From Citrus sinensis (taxonomy: Eukaryota; Streptophyta; Magnoliopsida; Sapindales; Rutaceae): a stretch of DNA of 64,000 bases. Position numbers and translations under genes: made by a program. The stretch's first letter is position 1; each line of letters begins with the position of its first letter. The notes beneath the pieces were generated by a model that worked only from the letters and a program-made list of their open reading frames with translations, was not told where the DNA came from and searched no databases. Shown here piece by piece: positions 35,435 through 47,241 of the stretch. The stretch lies in assembly GCF_022201045.2 (NCBI RefSeq), contig NC_068559.1, forward strand, positions 24,311,501-24,375,500. The letters are read 5' to 3'.

Positions 35435-35966
35435 CTGCAAGATCTCCACCATCAGCATCACGTGGTGAAAAGAAAAAGAAAAAACGAGAAAGAAATGAAG
35501 AATCAACTCACAAGTTGTAGCTTTGTGGAGATCACGATATTGCCCGATGACAGCGGCTGCAGCAGCGACGAGCAGTAGCGATGAGCAGCAGTGACGAGCA
35601 GCGGCAGCAGCAGCGACCATCAACGGCGGAGACAAGCGACGGGGACGAGATTCCAGCAACTGAAGGTCACGAGTTCAGTGGCTGAAGATCAGAACTCAGA
35701 ACTGAAGGAATTTGAAGTTGACAATTAGTTTACAGAATTAGAATCACTAGATTTAGGGATTTCGTATTTCGGTTTATTTTATAATCGGTTCGGTTTTTCG
35801 GTTTTTTTTTAAAAATCGAAAACCGAACCGACTGGTTTTACTATTTATACTATATTATTTTTTCGGTTTTTTTAGAGTAAAAAAACCGCAAAAAAACCGA
35901 ACCGAACCGATCGGTTCGGTTCGATTTTTGATTAATCAACTTTTTTTGCCCACCCCTACCCGCTAC

Positions 35967-36678
35967 CACGCTGAAAATGTTTACCCTGATTTTTTTAGGA
36001 CGCCGTGATGATTCTCACACACATTATAAGTACGCATTATACTTGGTGAGTAATTATTTAAGCTACTACGTTTGGTGTGTATAATTAGATTAGACTAATC
36101 ATTAAGATTGAATTAGATTACATTCAATTTAATTATATTGGATTATATAATACTGTTTTATATTTAGTATAATATGGAATTGAACTATGCTACATTATAT
36201 TTGAATGAAATTAAATAGCATTTAAGTTGACATTTAAATATAAATATAAACTATATATTTATGAATATTTAATAATAAAATTTGTATTAAAATTACTTTA
36301 AAAGACAATTAATAAAAAATTAAATATATAAAAATTTTGATTATTAGGTAGTCATAATTATAATAAACAAATATGAATTATGTTAGATTAATTAAAAATA
36401 ATTAACTATCTAATTTAATTTTTATTACATATTTTAAAAATATTTTATTTTATCAAAAAGTTATCAAACTGCATATATAAAACCAATTACTAGCATTATT
36501 AATTTTCATGAATAATTTTAGAAATATTTTACTTAGGACCACTGCACTGTATCAAAATCAATCACGCAACTTGACTATCAGAACACAGTACTCCTGACAA
36601 TCACAGCATAGTAAATTAACACTACTCCCAAATGGGAAGGATCTTGTCTACCCTTGGCTGAGCCTAAAAAAAAAGAAA
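35967..36678. other. AT-rich spacer, nothing recognised
   Basis: Non-coding sequence between the hAT transposon and the Pack-MULE-like element. No ORF, RNA or repeat structure is evident. Confidence 0.6.
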
Positions 36679-37643
36679 GAGTTCTGCTATTTACCCCGGG
36701 TCAAACCCCGAAATTAATGCAAACGACACCGTTTCGTGAATTTTTATTTTTATTTTTTATCTCCATCAAACGACGTCGTTTGCTATGCTTTTCATCTCCG
36801 CATCAGCACTGCATCAATTGAATTTGCTAAGTACTTCTCGGTCCCTTAAGCCAACAAGAAGCTTGAATGAACACTGTACCACAATTTACAGGCCGCGAGA
36901 GAGAAAATGAAAAGAGATATATTTCTTTTGCCATTTGCATCTCATATTTACAGAATAATGCCCTCAACTTCCCCTACAAAAATTCTTGATCATCTTTCCC
37001 ACCCCCTTTGCTATTACACACTACACAGATATAATCATGCGATTTCCTTGAACTTTTCCATTTTTATCTTTGTTTAAGGATGAATCCCCGAGTTCAAGCT
37101 TAATCTGCAACCATTCATCTGACGCTGACCAGAGACCAAAAATGGATAGGACAAATTTTTACAATATTTTCTCGTCCACCTTGACAACCTCGAGGACTGT
37201 GGTGTTGCAAAAGAAGCATCTCAAGCAATTTAGAAGATGCCGACTTATGCAGCCATGACATGACCGATGGGAACACGGCACAAATTGTGCCTCTGCTTCA
37301 CTTGCATAACAGATGCAACACATGCCAAGAAAGAGGAATGGGATTTTAAGACTGTTGCGCCAAGACGGGAAGAGAAGCTCGGGTAAAACGAAGAAAGAGG
37401 TTTGTGAACGACAGAGAAGAGGGTTTTTTGCAGAGGGGTAAAACGAAGAGGAAGACAGCGCGCTGGGATCTCGTTGCTTTGGCCTTTTTTCTAAACCAAA
37501 CGGAAGAGAAAGAGAAAGTAATGGTTTTGCCTTAGCCAAAACGGCGTCGTTTAGGGAGAATGAAAGAGGAAAAAAAAAAAAAGATGAAACGGTATCGTTT
37601 GGATGAGTTTCGGGGTTTGACCCGGGGAAAGTAGCATTTTCCA
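36679..37643 (-). mobile_element. Pack-MULE-like element carrying a RING-finger gene fragment
   Basis: The ends are inverted copies over about 50 bp: TGCTATTTACCCCGGGTCAA on the left, and TGCTACTTTCCCCGGGTCAA on the reverse complement of the right, continuing through CCCCGAAA and an AAACGA(C/T)ACCGTTT block. The 9-bp repeats AAAAAGAAA at 36670-36678 and 37644-37652 fit a Mutator target duplication, although they are low-complexity. The interior carries host coding sequence and no transposase. Confidence 0.75.
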
Positions 37644-37644
37644 A
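37159..37644 (-). pseudogene. chimeric ORF with RKP-type RING finger (transduplicated fragment)
   Basis: 161-codon open frame that starts inside the terminal inverted repeat. Residues 1-105 are unrelated low-complexity sequence. Residues 109-161 start CCICYASEAEAQ, contain PCSHRSCHGC and SRHLLNCLRCFFC, and end KVDEKIL. This closely matches the C-terminal C3HC4 RING of RKP (plant KPC1), the ubiquitin ligase acting on KRP cyclin-kinase inhibitors. All eight zinc ligands appear present. The SPRY domain and the rest of the roughly 1,280-aa parent are missing, so it is a gene fragment; whether the chimeric RING protein is made is unknown. Confidence 0.75.
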
Positions 37645-37652
37645 AAAAGAAA

Positions 37653-38700
37653 TGAGGGCATAAGCAGTTACCTGTTACCCTATTAGTTGTCACATCCTCA
37701 TCACATCAGAGCTAAATCAACCTTGTTAACGCACACATACGCGCGACTATTCATTCAAGGCTGTGGTTATTTTCGAGTTGATTTAAGGCGGTTCCAACAT
37801 AATCGAACATTTCATTTAATGTTCTCTTACCATTCAAGTTTAGCAGTAAGCGAAGGAAATTAATCAATTCATTTTTCTTTATACCTAAAAAAAAGGAAAT
37901 TCGAAAAGTCAGAAGGCACGTATTACCTTCTAATTTAATGACAATGTAACATCATCTGAGATATAGACTGTAAAAAATATTAGAAAGTTGAAGGGATAGT
38001 AAAGTCAACGGTTGAAAGAGCATTGGTTGCAGTTGCATGCTCCATGGACCTCTCTAGTCTGTAGATGAGAAGATTTGCAAGATTTAAAGCCGAAGCCTAC
38101 TGAATGATGTAGAAACCGCCCATTTATGTTTGATAAGATAGATTAACGGTCCAATGAATACGCAAATGAGTGAGCTTTGGTGCAATTTTTCCAACCACCA
38201 CCGCCGACTGCATTGTAAAGCTAACTCTACATCTATGGTATCTGATCTCCTCAATTTTCATGACAACGAATTTGACAAACTTCATTATTATTGTCCACGC
38301 AATATAGATTTATTTCAATATAGGTATGCCGTATGCCAGCTGCCCAGTTTGAAGTAAACGCTTTGAATTCAAAAAACTCCAACGAGCTCCAACCCCCATT
38401 ATAAAAAATTATTGGTAAAACCTCCATCATCCTTCAGGGAAATGGCCAAGAATAAGCTAAAAAATTCAAAGTTGGCATTCAAAAAATATATAAAGCACCA
38501 AGGCATACGTTTTTATATACATTTATGTCTACAGACAGTAACATACCTCTTCTGTCTTCTACATTTTTCTAATATAATAAGTATGTCTCAATCTCAAGCT
38601 CTTGGTCTTAGGCAGCCTTCTCCTGAAGACCAATCTGCTGAATCCCCGAGCTTACTTATTTCTAGAAATAATGAACCGTCCACAAGACCAAACATGATTA
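37653..38700. other. intergenic, nothing recognised
   Basis: 3' flank of GEK1 beyond the Pack-MULE-like element. No coding or repeat signal is found. Confidence 0.6.
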
Positions 38701-41700
38701 TCAGATGAAATCATTCGGCTTGCCTACTTTGATATTCTGCTCACTTAGAAACCCAATAATGGCATTCTTCTGCCAGCCCTTAAAACTCCTGCAACCAGTG
38801 ATTTGCGTAAGCAGTTGACAAACTAAAGCGTGCTTGGACAAAATTACATCAGTCATGAAAAATCAACATCTAAAGCAAGCAAGATATAACAAATGATGCA
38901 TTGAATTATTTCAGGAAACCAAAACTCTTAAATGCTAAATTCAACATCAGTTACCACCTTTTCCTTTTTGCTTTCTCTTTCTAAAATTGTTAAATGCCTC
39001 ACTCAATTCAAGAAATGGCATGAAAAATCAAGAATTTGTTTTGATAATCACTTTGGCTTTCTGTTTTATCCTGAAATTCAGCATTCCATTGTAAATGACT
39101 AGCATGAGTCTAAGATAGATTCTAAAGATTGTAAATTGCATAATTTTTTATAGTCTTTATGAGAAACAATCAGATCATTGGAAAACAAAAATGTGTTCCA
39201 AAATTTTTTGCCACATCCTAAGCATAATGTGACCCTTAGCCTATCAAGTCGGAGGTGCATATGCAATCTTCTTCCTCATTGTTCAAGTATAAATGGAAAT
39301 TTTCACACTATTTTAACGAGACTCCGAGGTATCATTCCAGAATAGACAGTATGTGTCTATAAATGTTTTCTAATCTTACTAGAAAAGAATGAAGGTGCCA
39401 TTAAACTGCTTCTAAACATTATTTTCAATCTCGTTATTCAAGTTCCCTATAATGACCAAAATAGAATTGATTTCACATGTTTTAACATGCAAATGGCAGG
39501 TTGAGTTGCATTTAAAGTATTCTTTATAGCTGACTCACTTGTGATCAAGATGTGCCAGAATCTCCCCACCGGGAAAAGCTGATCTGGTAGCCTCGTATGC
39601 AGCTTTAATTGCTTCTTTCCAAGTTCCACCAATTTCTTTCGATTCTGAATCCACTTTTGACTGGCTTGGATCTTCCATAGGCAAGGAATATCCAGAAAGT
39701 AGGTGAGCTACCCAAACATCATCTTTCCTACGTTTATGTAAACGAATGGTCCATTAAAAAACAAATAAAACTTATTCACTTCTGATCCTTCAAAATTTGG
39801 TGAGGAGAGCATCTTTTGGCAAACACAACTTCCTGAGTATAAGATGCTGTGATGCTGAAAGTTAATTATTTGTTGTCCATTAACAGTGTCATGGACACTT
39901 ATACACACAAATAGAGAACAAGCAATGGATCCAGTATATTTGAGTTCCTCATGGAAGATAATTCTAGAAGCAAATCCCAACACTTTTTGGTAGCGTTGAG
40001 AAATGAAAAATGGTGTATATGAGGCAATTGCACTATTGTATAAGTTTTCACTTACCAAGTAAAGTAGAAAATATACATACTCATGTAAATTTAGATGTTT
40101 TTGCTTAATCTTAAAATTTAGTAGAACCCAAAATACTATAACATTGTTGGCCAAGCTGGCACATAAAATTTTTTATAAATCAAGTTATCAACTATAGTCA
40201 TATGTGATAAGAAAGCCGATAGATGACAATCACTTACAGAACTATGTCCATATGCCGAGGTGCATAATGTCCTCCTCCGATTCCAAGAAGAACCTTGTTC
40301 TTGTCACTCTCCCTTGGATAACAATAAATCAAGAACCAAGTCAGAAAATCGCCATAAGGTAACTGTAAATATCTGATTACTGCTGGAAGGAGATAAACTT
40401 ACATGAAAATTAGTTTCTCTGTCAGGTGCAGTGGCTCACAAGCATGGAATTATCAACATTAAAAAAACATCAACAGAAAATGCAGCCAAAAACATAATGA
40501 AGAACTTCACATGGTAATGGAGCAAGCATTTAGTGAACATGCTATCTCATGGAAAAATGCAAATTTCATATGAAATAGCCAGGGCACCACAAAAAAGCAT
40601 ATAAACATGCTGGTTTATCAACTTTATTCTGAAATAAGTCTACTTGGGCAGAGAAACAGAGTTTTTCTCTATCAGAGCAAATAGAAACATTGAGCAATGC
40701 AGCAATACTACTTGAGAAAATCTTTTGTAAATACATTAGATTAACAATTAATGTCTCAGTTATCATGCTGGTACCTATTCCAGTTTCCTACAGCATCGCC
40801 TCCTCCAAGTCCAAGTCCATCCCAAATTAACTGCAAACACAAATACAAAAAGGAAGTTAGAGAACAAAATCACTCATGAGAACCTTCTTAATATACAAAT
40901 ATTTAACCAATAAGTTATCCATATTCAGTTTAAAAAATTGGTGTTTCGTATTAGCAAAGCAGTAGAAGAAACCAACACCAGAAAGGTTAACCCCAGAAGC
41001 CAAAATAAAATGAACTTTTATCCTCATACAAATATAGGGAAGCCAAAAAGTTAAGCAAGAACAATAATAATAACAGGGACATGGAATGACTGCTGCAGAA
41101 TAACAAAAGCATGAAGTTTTACTCAACTAGAGCAATGACTTGAGCAGCGTCCTGTCTCTTCCAGTATTCTTCTGTACTACCTGAAGCAAGCAGAACATTC
41201 GCTCAAGTATAAAGAGAAGTTTCAAATACATATTGCCATACAATAAAGACTTTAAGGAGACTCAACATGATGCACTACCAGAGACCAATTTAAAAGATAA
41301 AAAGGTATGAAAGTTATTTTTACAGGCAACATTAATTAACCCAATTAATCAAGTCAATTCAAAGCAGTGGAAGCAACATCATAGTGAGATAATTGAACAG
41401 AATGGCTATGCCATGTTATCTTATATCTTCTTTATTTCTCTCCAAGAATCATAATCAGAATGGTCTTATCAAAGGATTAACAGTAGCTGCTTCCCAAACT
41501 CAAATCTCCTCTTTCCTCTATATTTGCCTATGGTCATATTTGATATTTCAAGATGAGCAAAACTGAATATCAGGACCCGTGTCCTGATATAACCATAAGC
41601 AAACTGGAAGGGATGAAATGATTTGTCACTATGAGCCGACAAAGGGTCCCCCCCTTTTCACTTTCAATTACTAATTCTTAAGAAAAAAAAAACTATATAT

Positions 41701-42860
41701 TCGCACGGATGTTGCCATAACAGTAATAGTAGAATGATCAAATATTTGTCAGTCTTGAGAAATAAAGTCAACTTCAGTATTGCTGCTGAAATGAAGCTAT
41801 TTTGATGAACAATAATTCAAGAAAAAAGAAGTTGATGCAAACTTAGCTTCTAAGACACAACTTCAACTAAGATGTGAATTTCTAATCCCATGATAATATT
41901 ACCAATACCATGTTTGCAAATCAGAAATAACCATTTAGCTGTAAATCCAAAAACAGTCGTTAAGCATGCAAAGTGAACACGAGGATTGAAATCTGAGTGA
42001 TATATTTAAAGTCATAAACTTACCAATCTCTAGGAACATAGTTGGCTTACTAGTCACAGGTCCATGGTGAGTACCCTCTAATGTAATCTACATTCATGTA
42101 AAACAATTAAAAATAAAAAAAATGCAACTTCACATTACTAAAAGAAATAAAAATATTCCATTTGTTTTTAATCTAGTGAATAAAAAGTTAATTATACCTC
42201 AAATTCAGGAACTAAATTATGAGAGAGAGCAATTTTCTTTAAAAGTCTGAGCCACGGGCCTATCCTAGGATTAGGCGGCGCGGCCCAGCCTGGCCTCCCA
42301 CCTTGTGGCAGCGGCTCTCCTTCACGCAAATGAGGCACTCCTGCCAAATAATAAAGAATAAATGATTAAAGTATATTATTAATATTAAAAAGAGGAAGTT
42401 AAAGAAATTAACTAAAGCACGTAAACTGTACCGATTGGATGAACTGTAAGCGCGGGGCGATTCGAAACGGCAGTGTGTTTGCTCAAAAATATAACTTCGC
42501 CAACGACTTCGCCGGTAGCCTCCTGCCAACGCTTGTCTAGATCGTCCTCTTCTATGATGCTTTTGTTGTGTTGTAACACTCTCACTTCTTGATTCACGAA
42601 GCTCTTCATATCGTCCTGTTGTATGTAGTATTATTATTATATAGATATGATTAAAAATATTAAATAATTAATAATAAATAAAGTTATTATAAGAAAGAAT
42701 AAGAGTGAAGATCAAATTGGTCGGGTGCTTGCTGGATGAAAGACAATAAATGAGAGACCTGGAAGAAGGGACCGGGTTTCCAGCCGGGCATGGCCAAAAG
42801 GGCGTTGGCCGGGTTAATGGAGGCCGGATCGATCGTTGTGGCTACTATTAGGATCACCAT
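38701..42860 (-). CDS. GEK1: D-aminoacyl-tRNA deacylase (GEKO1 / DTD2 type)
   Basis: Nine exons in order: 42860-42759, 42615-42432, 42340-42198, 42087-42024, 41180-41128, 40830-40775, 40312-40238, 39727-39539 and 38788-38701, giving 317 aa with all junctions in frame. The enzyme hydrolyses D-aminoacyl-tRNA and N-ethyl-D-aminoacyl-tRNA; Arabidopsis gek1 mutants are ethanol/acetaldehyde hypersensitive. Conserved family blocks are visible: the start MVILIVATTIDPASINPANA, FLSKHTAVSN, LEGTHHGP, a Gly-rich GLGLGGGDAVG, GIGGGHYAPRH (a likely metal or active-site region) and the C-terminal GWQKNAIIGFL. The exon 5 donor is CTA|GTTGAG and the exon 8 acceptor is GTAG|GAAAG; both were chosen because they alone restore the family sequence. 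It is next to the gar2-related gene, as At2g03800/03810, with transposons now inserted between them. Confidence 0.93.
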
Positions 42861-43139
42861 TTCGCGTTTCTGCTTTCTGTTGATTTGCTTGTTCGAGTTT
42901 AAATCAATAAGGCTTACACAAGTCAGTCGTTCAAATACCAGTGGCGGCAGCCAAGGCTTGTAATATTATATATATATATATATTGTTTGAGGGAAATACT
43001 TCGACGAGACCAGACGTGATGAGTAGATATTGGGTAGCAGAGTTCTATGAACATGTGTGTTCTGTAAGAGTTTGGTAGCAGAGGAGCAGCAGCAAGAATA
43101 TTCTGCTCGTCCACGAATATGCTATTCATGAGGATGAAC

Positions 43140-43660
43140 TCCCGTTAGAGGCATAAGGCCATTCCTGGTAGGAGTCGAGACGAGGAGATCCGGTCAATGA
43201 CAGTTGGCAAGACGTGCGTTCCTATCCGAGAATCAAGGCACGAAGTCCATCTCCATTCGCCCACAATGAATATAATGGGGCATCCACATCCGAGGGTGGG
43301 GAGAATAATGGGCGTGGACTACGGAAGACCGGGATTCAGAGGAAGCCTCTAAAAAGGTAGCCGGCGAAGGTAAAAGGGTTAGACTTTTTGCTATTATAAC
43401 TAAGAAAAGAAAGTTCCGAGAACGGAGATTAAAAAAAAGTCATAAGATTCGTGGCAAACATTCCCAGAACCCCTATTTCTGACTTGAGCGTCAGAGGGTT
43501 TGCGTCGGGAAAACAACCGGCGTATTCTGACCTGTCTATGTGCGCATGAATCTCTGGAGAAAAAGCTTTACAAGGAGAGATCCTGATCGTAGTGAAGTTG
43601 ATCGAGCAGAAATCCTAATCGTAGAACGAGGACAACCAGAATCTCGCATCAACATATATT
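43140..43660. mobile_element. retroelement LTR-like remnant
   Basis: Non-coding block whose composition (higher GC, GACTTGAGCGTCAGAGGGTT followed by a CGGGAAAACAACCGGCG-like stretch) resembles the 3' part of many plant Gypsy LTRs, which contain an ACTTGAGCGTCGGAG motif. No internal retroelement genes or second LTR are present, so it would be a solo LTR or fragment. The family call is from memory. Confidence 0.45.
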
Positions 43661-43713
43661 TGTCAGAAAAATAAAAAAGGCGTTAAGCGGTTTTGATCCT
43701 AGCCGCAGGAATT

Positions 43714-43773
43714 TGATGCTGCCCAGGATCGAACTGGGGACCTTTAGACTAGCGTGATGACCACAACACCGGA
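43714..43773 (-). pseudogene. tRNA-Val-like pseudogene lacking the anticodon
   Basis: On the minus strand, GGTGTTGTGGTCATCACG resembles a tRNA-Val D-arm and CTAGTCT the 5' anticodon stem. The sequence then jumps directly to AAAGGTCCCCAGTTCGATCC, a perfect T-arm with B-box, and an acceptor-like GGGCAGCATCA. The anticodon loop and 3' anticodon stem are deleted. It may be a decayed tRNA gene or a tRNA-derived piece of the neighbouring retroelement. Confidence 0.5.
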
Positions 43774-43919
43774 AAGGGCAAAACGGATAAACGGTAAGAA
43801 AATATTAACTCAAGAAGAATAAGATAATACAACAAGCTTAAGGGTAGGTGGCAAACGGATAGATGTTTCACGCACCGGCATTGAGGAGCTGGATTTCATC
43901 TTCGCGGTCACCCATAATC

Positions 43920-44551
43920 ATGGCTTCCAAATCCAAAACCCACCGCCTCCATCAATGTAAGTGTAAACAAACTTTCTCATCTTTAATTTAATTATTTTAA
44001 TCAAAGCCAAAAACCCTACCTTAGTCACTAGTCACTAGTACTGAATCAATGAAAACGATAGTGTCAGGGACAGCTCTTCAGAGCATAGCCAAAAGGCCGA
44101 GGACTATAACCACTGAATCCTACATGAAGGACGCCTTTGCTAATTATGCCGGCTACCTAAACGAACTCGTATTTTCTCCCTTTCTTTGAATACTTTTTTC
44201 TTTTTTAACTATAATGTGGACAGTATAATGAATTTCAGCATGTCTTCACTGTTATGATCATCATCATCATCATCATCACACACACACACACACACACACA
44301 CACTATGTTAATGTGCTGAAGATTAATGTGCTGAAGATGCTTGGAATAGGATTTGAAATAGTCTTATGCATACCTTTTATTTCTTTTTAATGAATTTTTC
44401 AAATCCATCTGTGTGTTTAACTGAAGGCAACGTTATTTTGGGTGCTTGAAGATTATGAGCTTCAGAATCTGCTACTTGATGGATTATTTTTGCTAAGAGA
44501 CATATACTGTCTGAAGAATTCAACAAACACCTTATGTGAAGTTTATGCAAG

Positions 44552-44582
<31 letters not shown>

Positions 44583-47241
44583 AAAGTGAAATATTTTTCA
44601 CAATCCCCAAACTTGATTGAAAATGGGAACTACTTACAGAGTAATATCAATTTTTTGAAACAGCATATTAGTGCATTCTAGAAGTGGAGCTGGATGTTTA
44701 GGTGCTCAAACTTTTACTGACATATTGAATATTGATCTATATACAATGCTTGTTTGTTTGCACGTGTTTGAAATATTTTGCAATTTTTTTTTAATTTCTA
44801 GTTATGCACTAACCTACCTGGCATCATTTGTTCCTATCCATGGCTTTGCTTTACATCAATTGAAACTTACTTTCGTCTAATTACCCTTTAAACATTTTTG
44901 TGTTTGTAGAATGAAAAGCGGGAAAGAGTGGTGAAAGCAAGTCGAGATATCACAATTAATAGCAAAAAAGTCATTTTCCAGGTGCACAGGTAAAAAGATT
45001 TTGCAATTTCTTTTCCTGCTGTCTCGTCTTCTGCTTCTTTTTCTGTTACATGCTTTTTTAGGTTTTCTAGGAGGTCTTTATGGGAAAAATTTTAATGTAC
45101 TTTTAAAATTTCTCAGTTTCTGTGTAAATGAACGGTGAAGTTTTTTTACTTCGTGCATCTTTTGAATATTGATTTTATTGCAAGGTAATTTGTTGGTTAT
45201 AAGTGACGATTCTGTATTTTATGCAAATTTAGTACAACTTAGTTCTTTGGCTTTACTTTTAGGATTCTTATATTCCTCATTTTGCTGGTAGGAATTGAAA
45301 TACAGGAGTTATAATTTCATTTTGATGACAGAATCAGTAGGGACAACAAAGAGGAAGTTTTGAAAAAGGCAGAGGCCGATTTAGTAGCAGTGAAGGATCA
45401 GTATATTTCCCGATTGGTGAAAGAACTGCAGGGGACTGATTTTTGGAAACTAAGACGAGCCTACTCTCCTGGGGTAAAGTCCTTTTCACCCGCCCTTTGA
45501 GACTATCAACATTCTGTCTAGTTGGCTTATTTATTCTTGTGTTCTTTCAGGTGCAAGAGTATGTTGAAGCTGCAACATTCTGTAAATTCTGCAGGACTGG
45601 AACTCTTTTGGATCTTGAAGAGCTAAATGCTGGTTTACTACCACTCAGTGATCCAGCTATCGAGCCTTTGCAAATCAATGTCCTCGACTATCTCCTGGGG
45701 GTAATTGCTTAACTTTATTCTAATTTATTGCATGTCAAACAGCTTCATTATTATACTTCCAAAGGAAAGGTGGCAATTGGACTTGACAGATTCCTTGCAC
45801 ATGAAGTCAAATTCTTTTGATATTAGAATGATCTATTTGATCCCAGTTTTTCCATTCTATTGTTTTCACTGACAAGATTAGATGCTACAGTTGAACTGAA
45901 TGCGCACAGTTGCATGCACAAAATGTGCACTTGTTTATATGTATATGTTTGAGGTGCTTACTTTTCTTTGGATAGCTTGCGGACTTGACAGGAGAACTGA
46001 TGCGGTTGGCAATTGGTCGAATATCAGACGGGGAGCTTGATTTTGCTGAGAAGATATGCAGGTTTTCACGTGACATCTATAGGGAGCTGACACTTGTTGT
46101 TCCACTTATGGATAATAATTCTGACATGAAGACAAAGATGGATACAATGCTTCAGAGTGTGTTGAAAATAGAGAATGGTATGGCATTACTAGTTTCCTCA
46201 ACCAAAGTTGTGTGCAACATCATGTCTTTTAACTAAAGGATATTTATTGCTAGACTTGAACCTTATAACAAAAATATCTGAACTCTGAGCGGTAGCTATT
46301 TCTTTGGTAAATTCTCTTGGGTTGATATGAGAGGTCAGGGGTTTGAACCCCACTCACCTGGGTGAGGAGGGGATTTCATTACCAGTCATGATGAGGGGAT
46401 TTCATTGCCAGTCATGATACGCTTAGAAAAGAAAGCTAAAATATCTGGACTTTTTTTATCTTTTTCTTGGGAGCTTGTGGAATGGATTGATGCGGTTTTT
46501 TCACTTTAATTTTGTCAAATGAAGACAATCTCATAATTTTGAATTTGAGCACCATGCTCATGGACATGTAAAGGTGATCCTTGATTTTTTTGGTGTCTCT
46601 TAGTCACTTAGTGGTTGCATGTAGGGGTGGGCAAACTGATGTGGTTTGGGTTGAAGAAACTCAAACCATATGCATTCACGTCACTTAATTCCATTAGTTG
46701 GCTGCCTTCTTTTGAAGTTCCATATGGTGAATCAGTGGATTATTAGTAATGTTACATACACACTGCAGCAGCCATGAGGTTGTCCTCAATCTAAAAAGAG
46801 CCTCATGGAATGAAAACAACTTCTGTGTCTTGCTTCGAGAATGTTTTTGTGTTTTTGTTTGTAAACTCTGTAATCCTATATCCAAGCAAATATGTAATAA
46901 ATGAAGGATAAATGTTTTCCAGGTATTGTTGAGGGAGTTAGAGAGCTTATGTTTAATAAATCATATTCTGTTTAACTTGATCTTTCAGACCAATCTTTTT
47001 ATCTGCAATATTTGTATTCTTTTGGTTGCAAAACTATAAGTTAAATGTAAAATTATTGCTTTATTTTCCTTCTTACATCTGCATAAAAGGATATAATTCC
47101 CTGAACGTTTTTCATATTGGATGCCCTAATTGAGTTTCTGGTGCAGCTTGCTTGAGTGTGCATGTGAGAGGATCAGAGTATACACTGCTTGGATCCAGTG
47201 ATCCAAGTTTCCTAATGGGGGTGCCTGACATGCAGTCATGA
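43920..47241 (+). CDS. translin-associated factor X (TRAX) family protein
   Basis: Seven exons: 43920-43956, 44062-44168, 44910-44989, 45332-45473, 45551-45700, 45976-46177 and 47147-47241, giving 270 aa. All junctions are GT-AG and in frame. An alternative start, ATG at 44049 in an extended exon 2, is also in frame. The translin fold is all-helical: residues 49-60 (NEKRERVVKASRD), a DNKEEVLKKAEADLV helix, EYVEAATFCKFC, the region VLDYLLGLADLTGELMRLAI, and FSRDIYRELTLV. In animals and fungi, translin and TRAX form the C3PO endoribonuclease that removes RISC passenger strands and trims tRNA leaders; the plant role is inferred. Arabidopsis At2g03780 is of this type and lies beside GEK1, which is here divergently oriented about 1 kb away. 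Confidence 0.9.
44260..44302. repeat. (ATC)n(AC)n compound microsatellite
   Basis: Trinucleotide ATC repeats run into a CA dinucleotide tract within TRAX intron 2. Confidence 0.9.
44551..44579. repeat. (GA)n microsatellite
   Basis: Perfect GA repeat within TRAX intron 2. Confidence 0.9.
46315..46425 (+). repeat. SINE-like remnant in TRAX intron 6
   Basis: Contains GGGGTTTGAACCCC, resembling a pol III B-box, after GGTTGATATGAGAGG. It is followed by an approximately 26-bp tandem duplication (GAGGGGATTTCATT(A/G)CCAG). No full promoter or target duplication is seen. Confidence 0.35.

Larger units (their letters stand above)
32131..35958 (-). mobile_element. complete hAT transposon (3.8 kb)
   Basis: The terminal inverted repeats are TAGGGGTGGGC, and the perfect 8-bp target duplications CCCGCTAC lie at 32123-32130 and 35959-35966. 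Subterminal regions carry GGTTCGGTTCGG-type motifs repeated in both orientations, typical transposase-binding arrays of hAT elements. The element contains a full-length transposase gene on the minus strand and, near its transposase-5' end, a fragment of host-derived coding sequence. Intact ends, matching duplications and an open transposase frame argue for a recent insertion and possible activity. Confidence 0.95.

Noticed and set aside
35296-35578. Plus-strand ORFs opposite the captured UBX/FAF fragment
   Set aside because: Shadow frames of the minus-strand coding fragment and of the Ala/Ser-repeat region.
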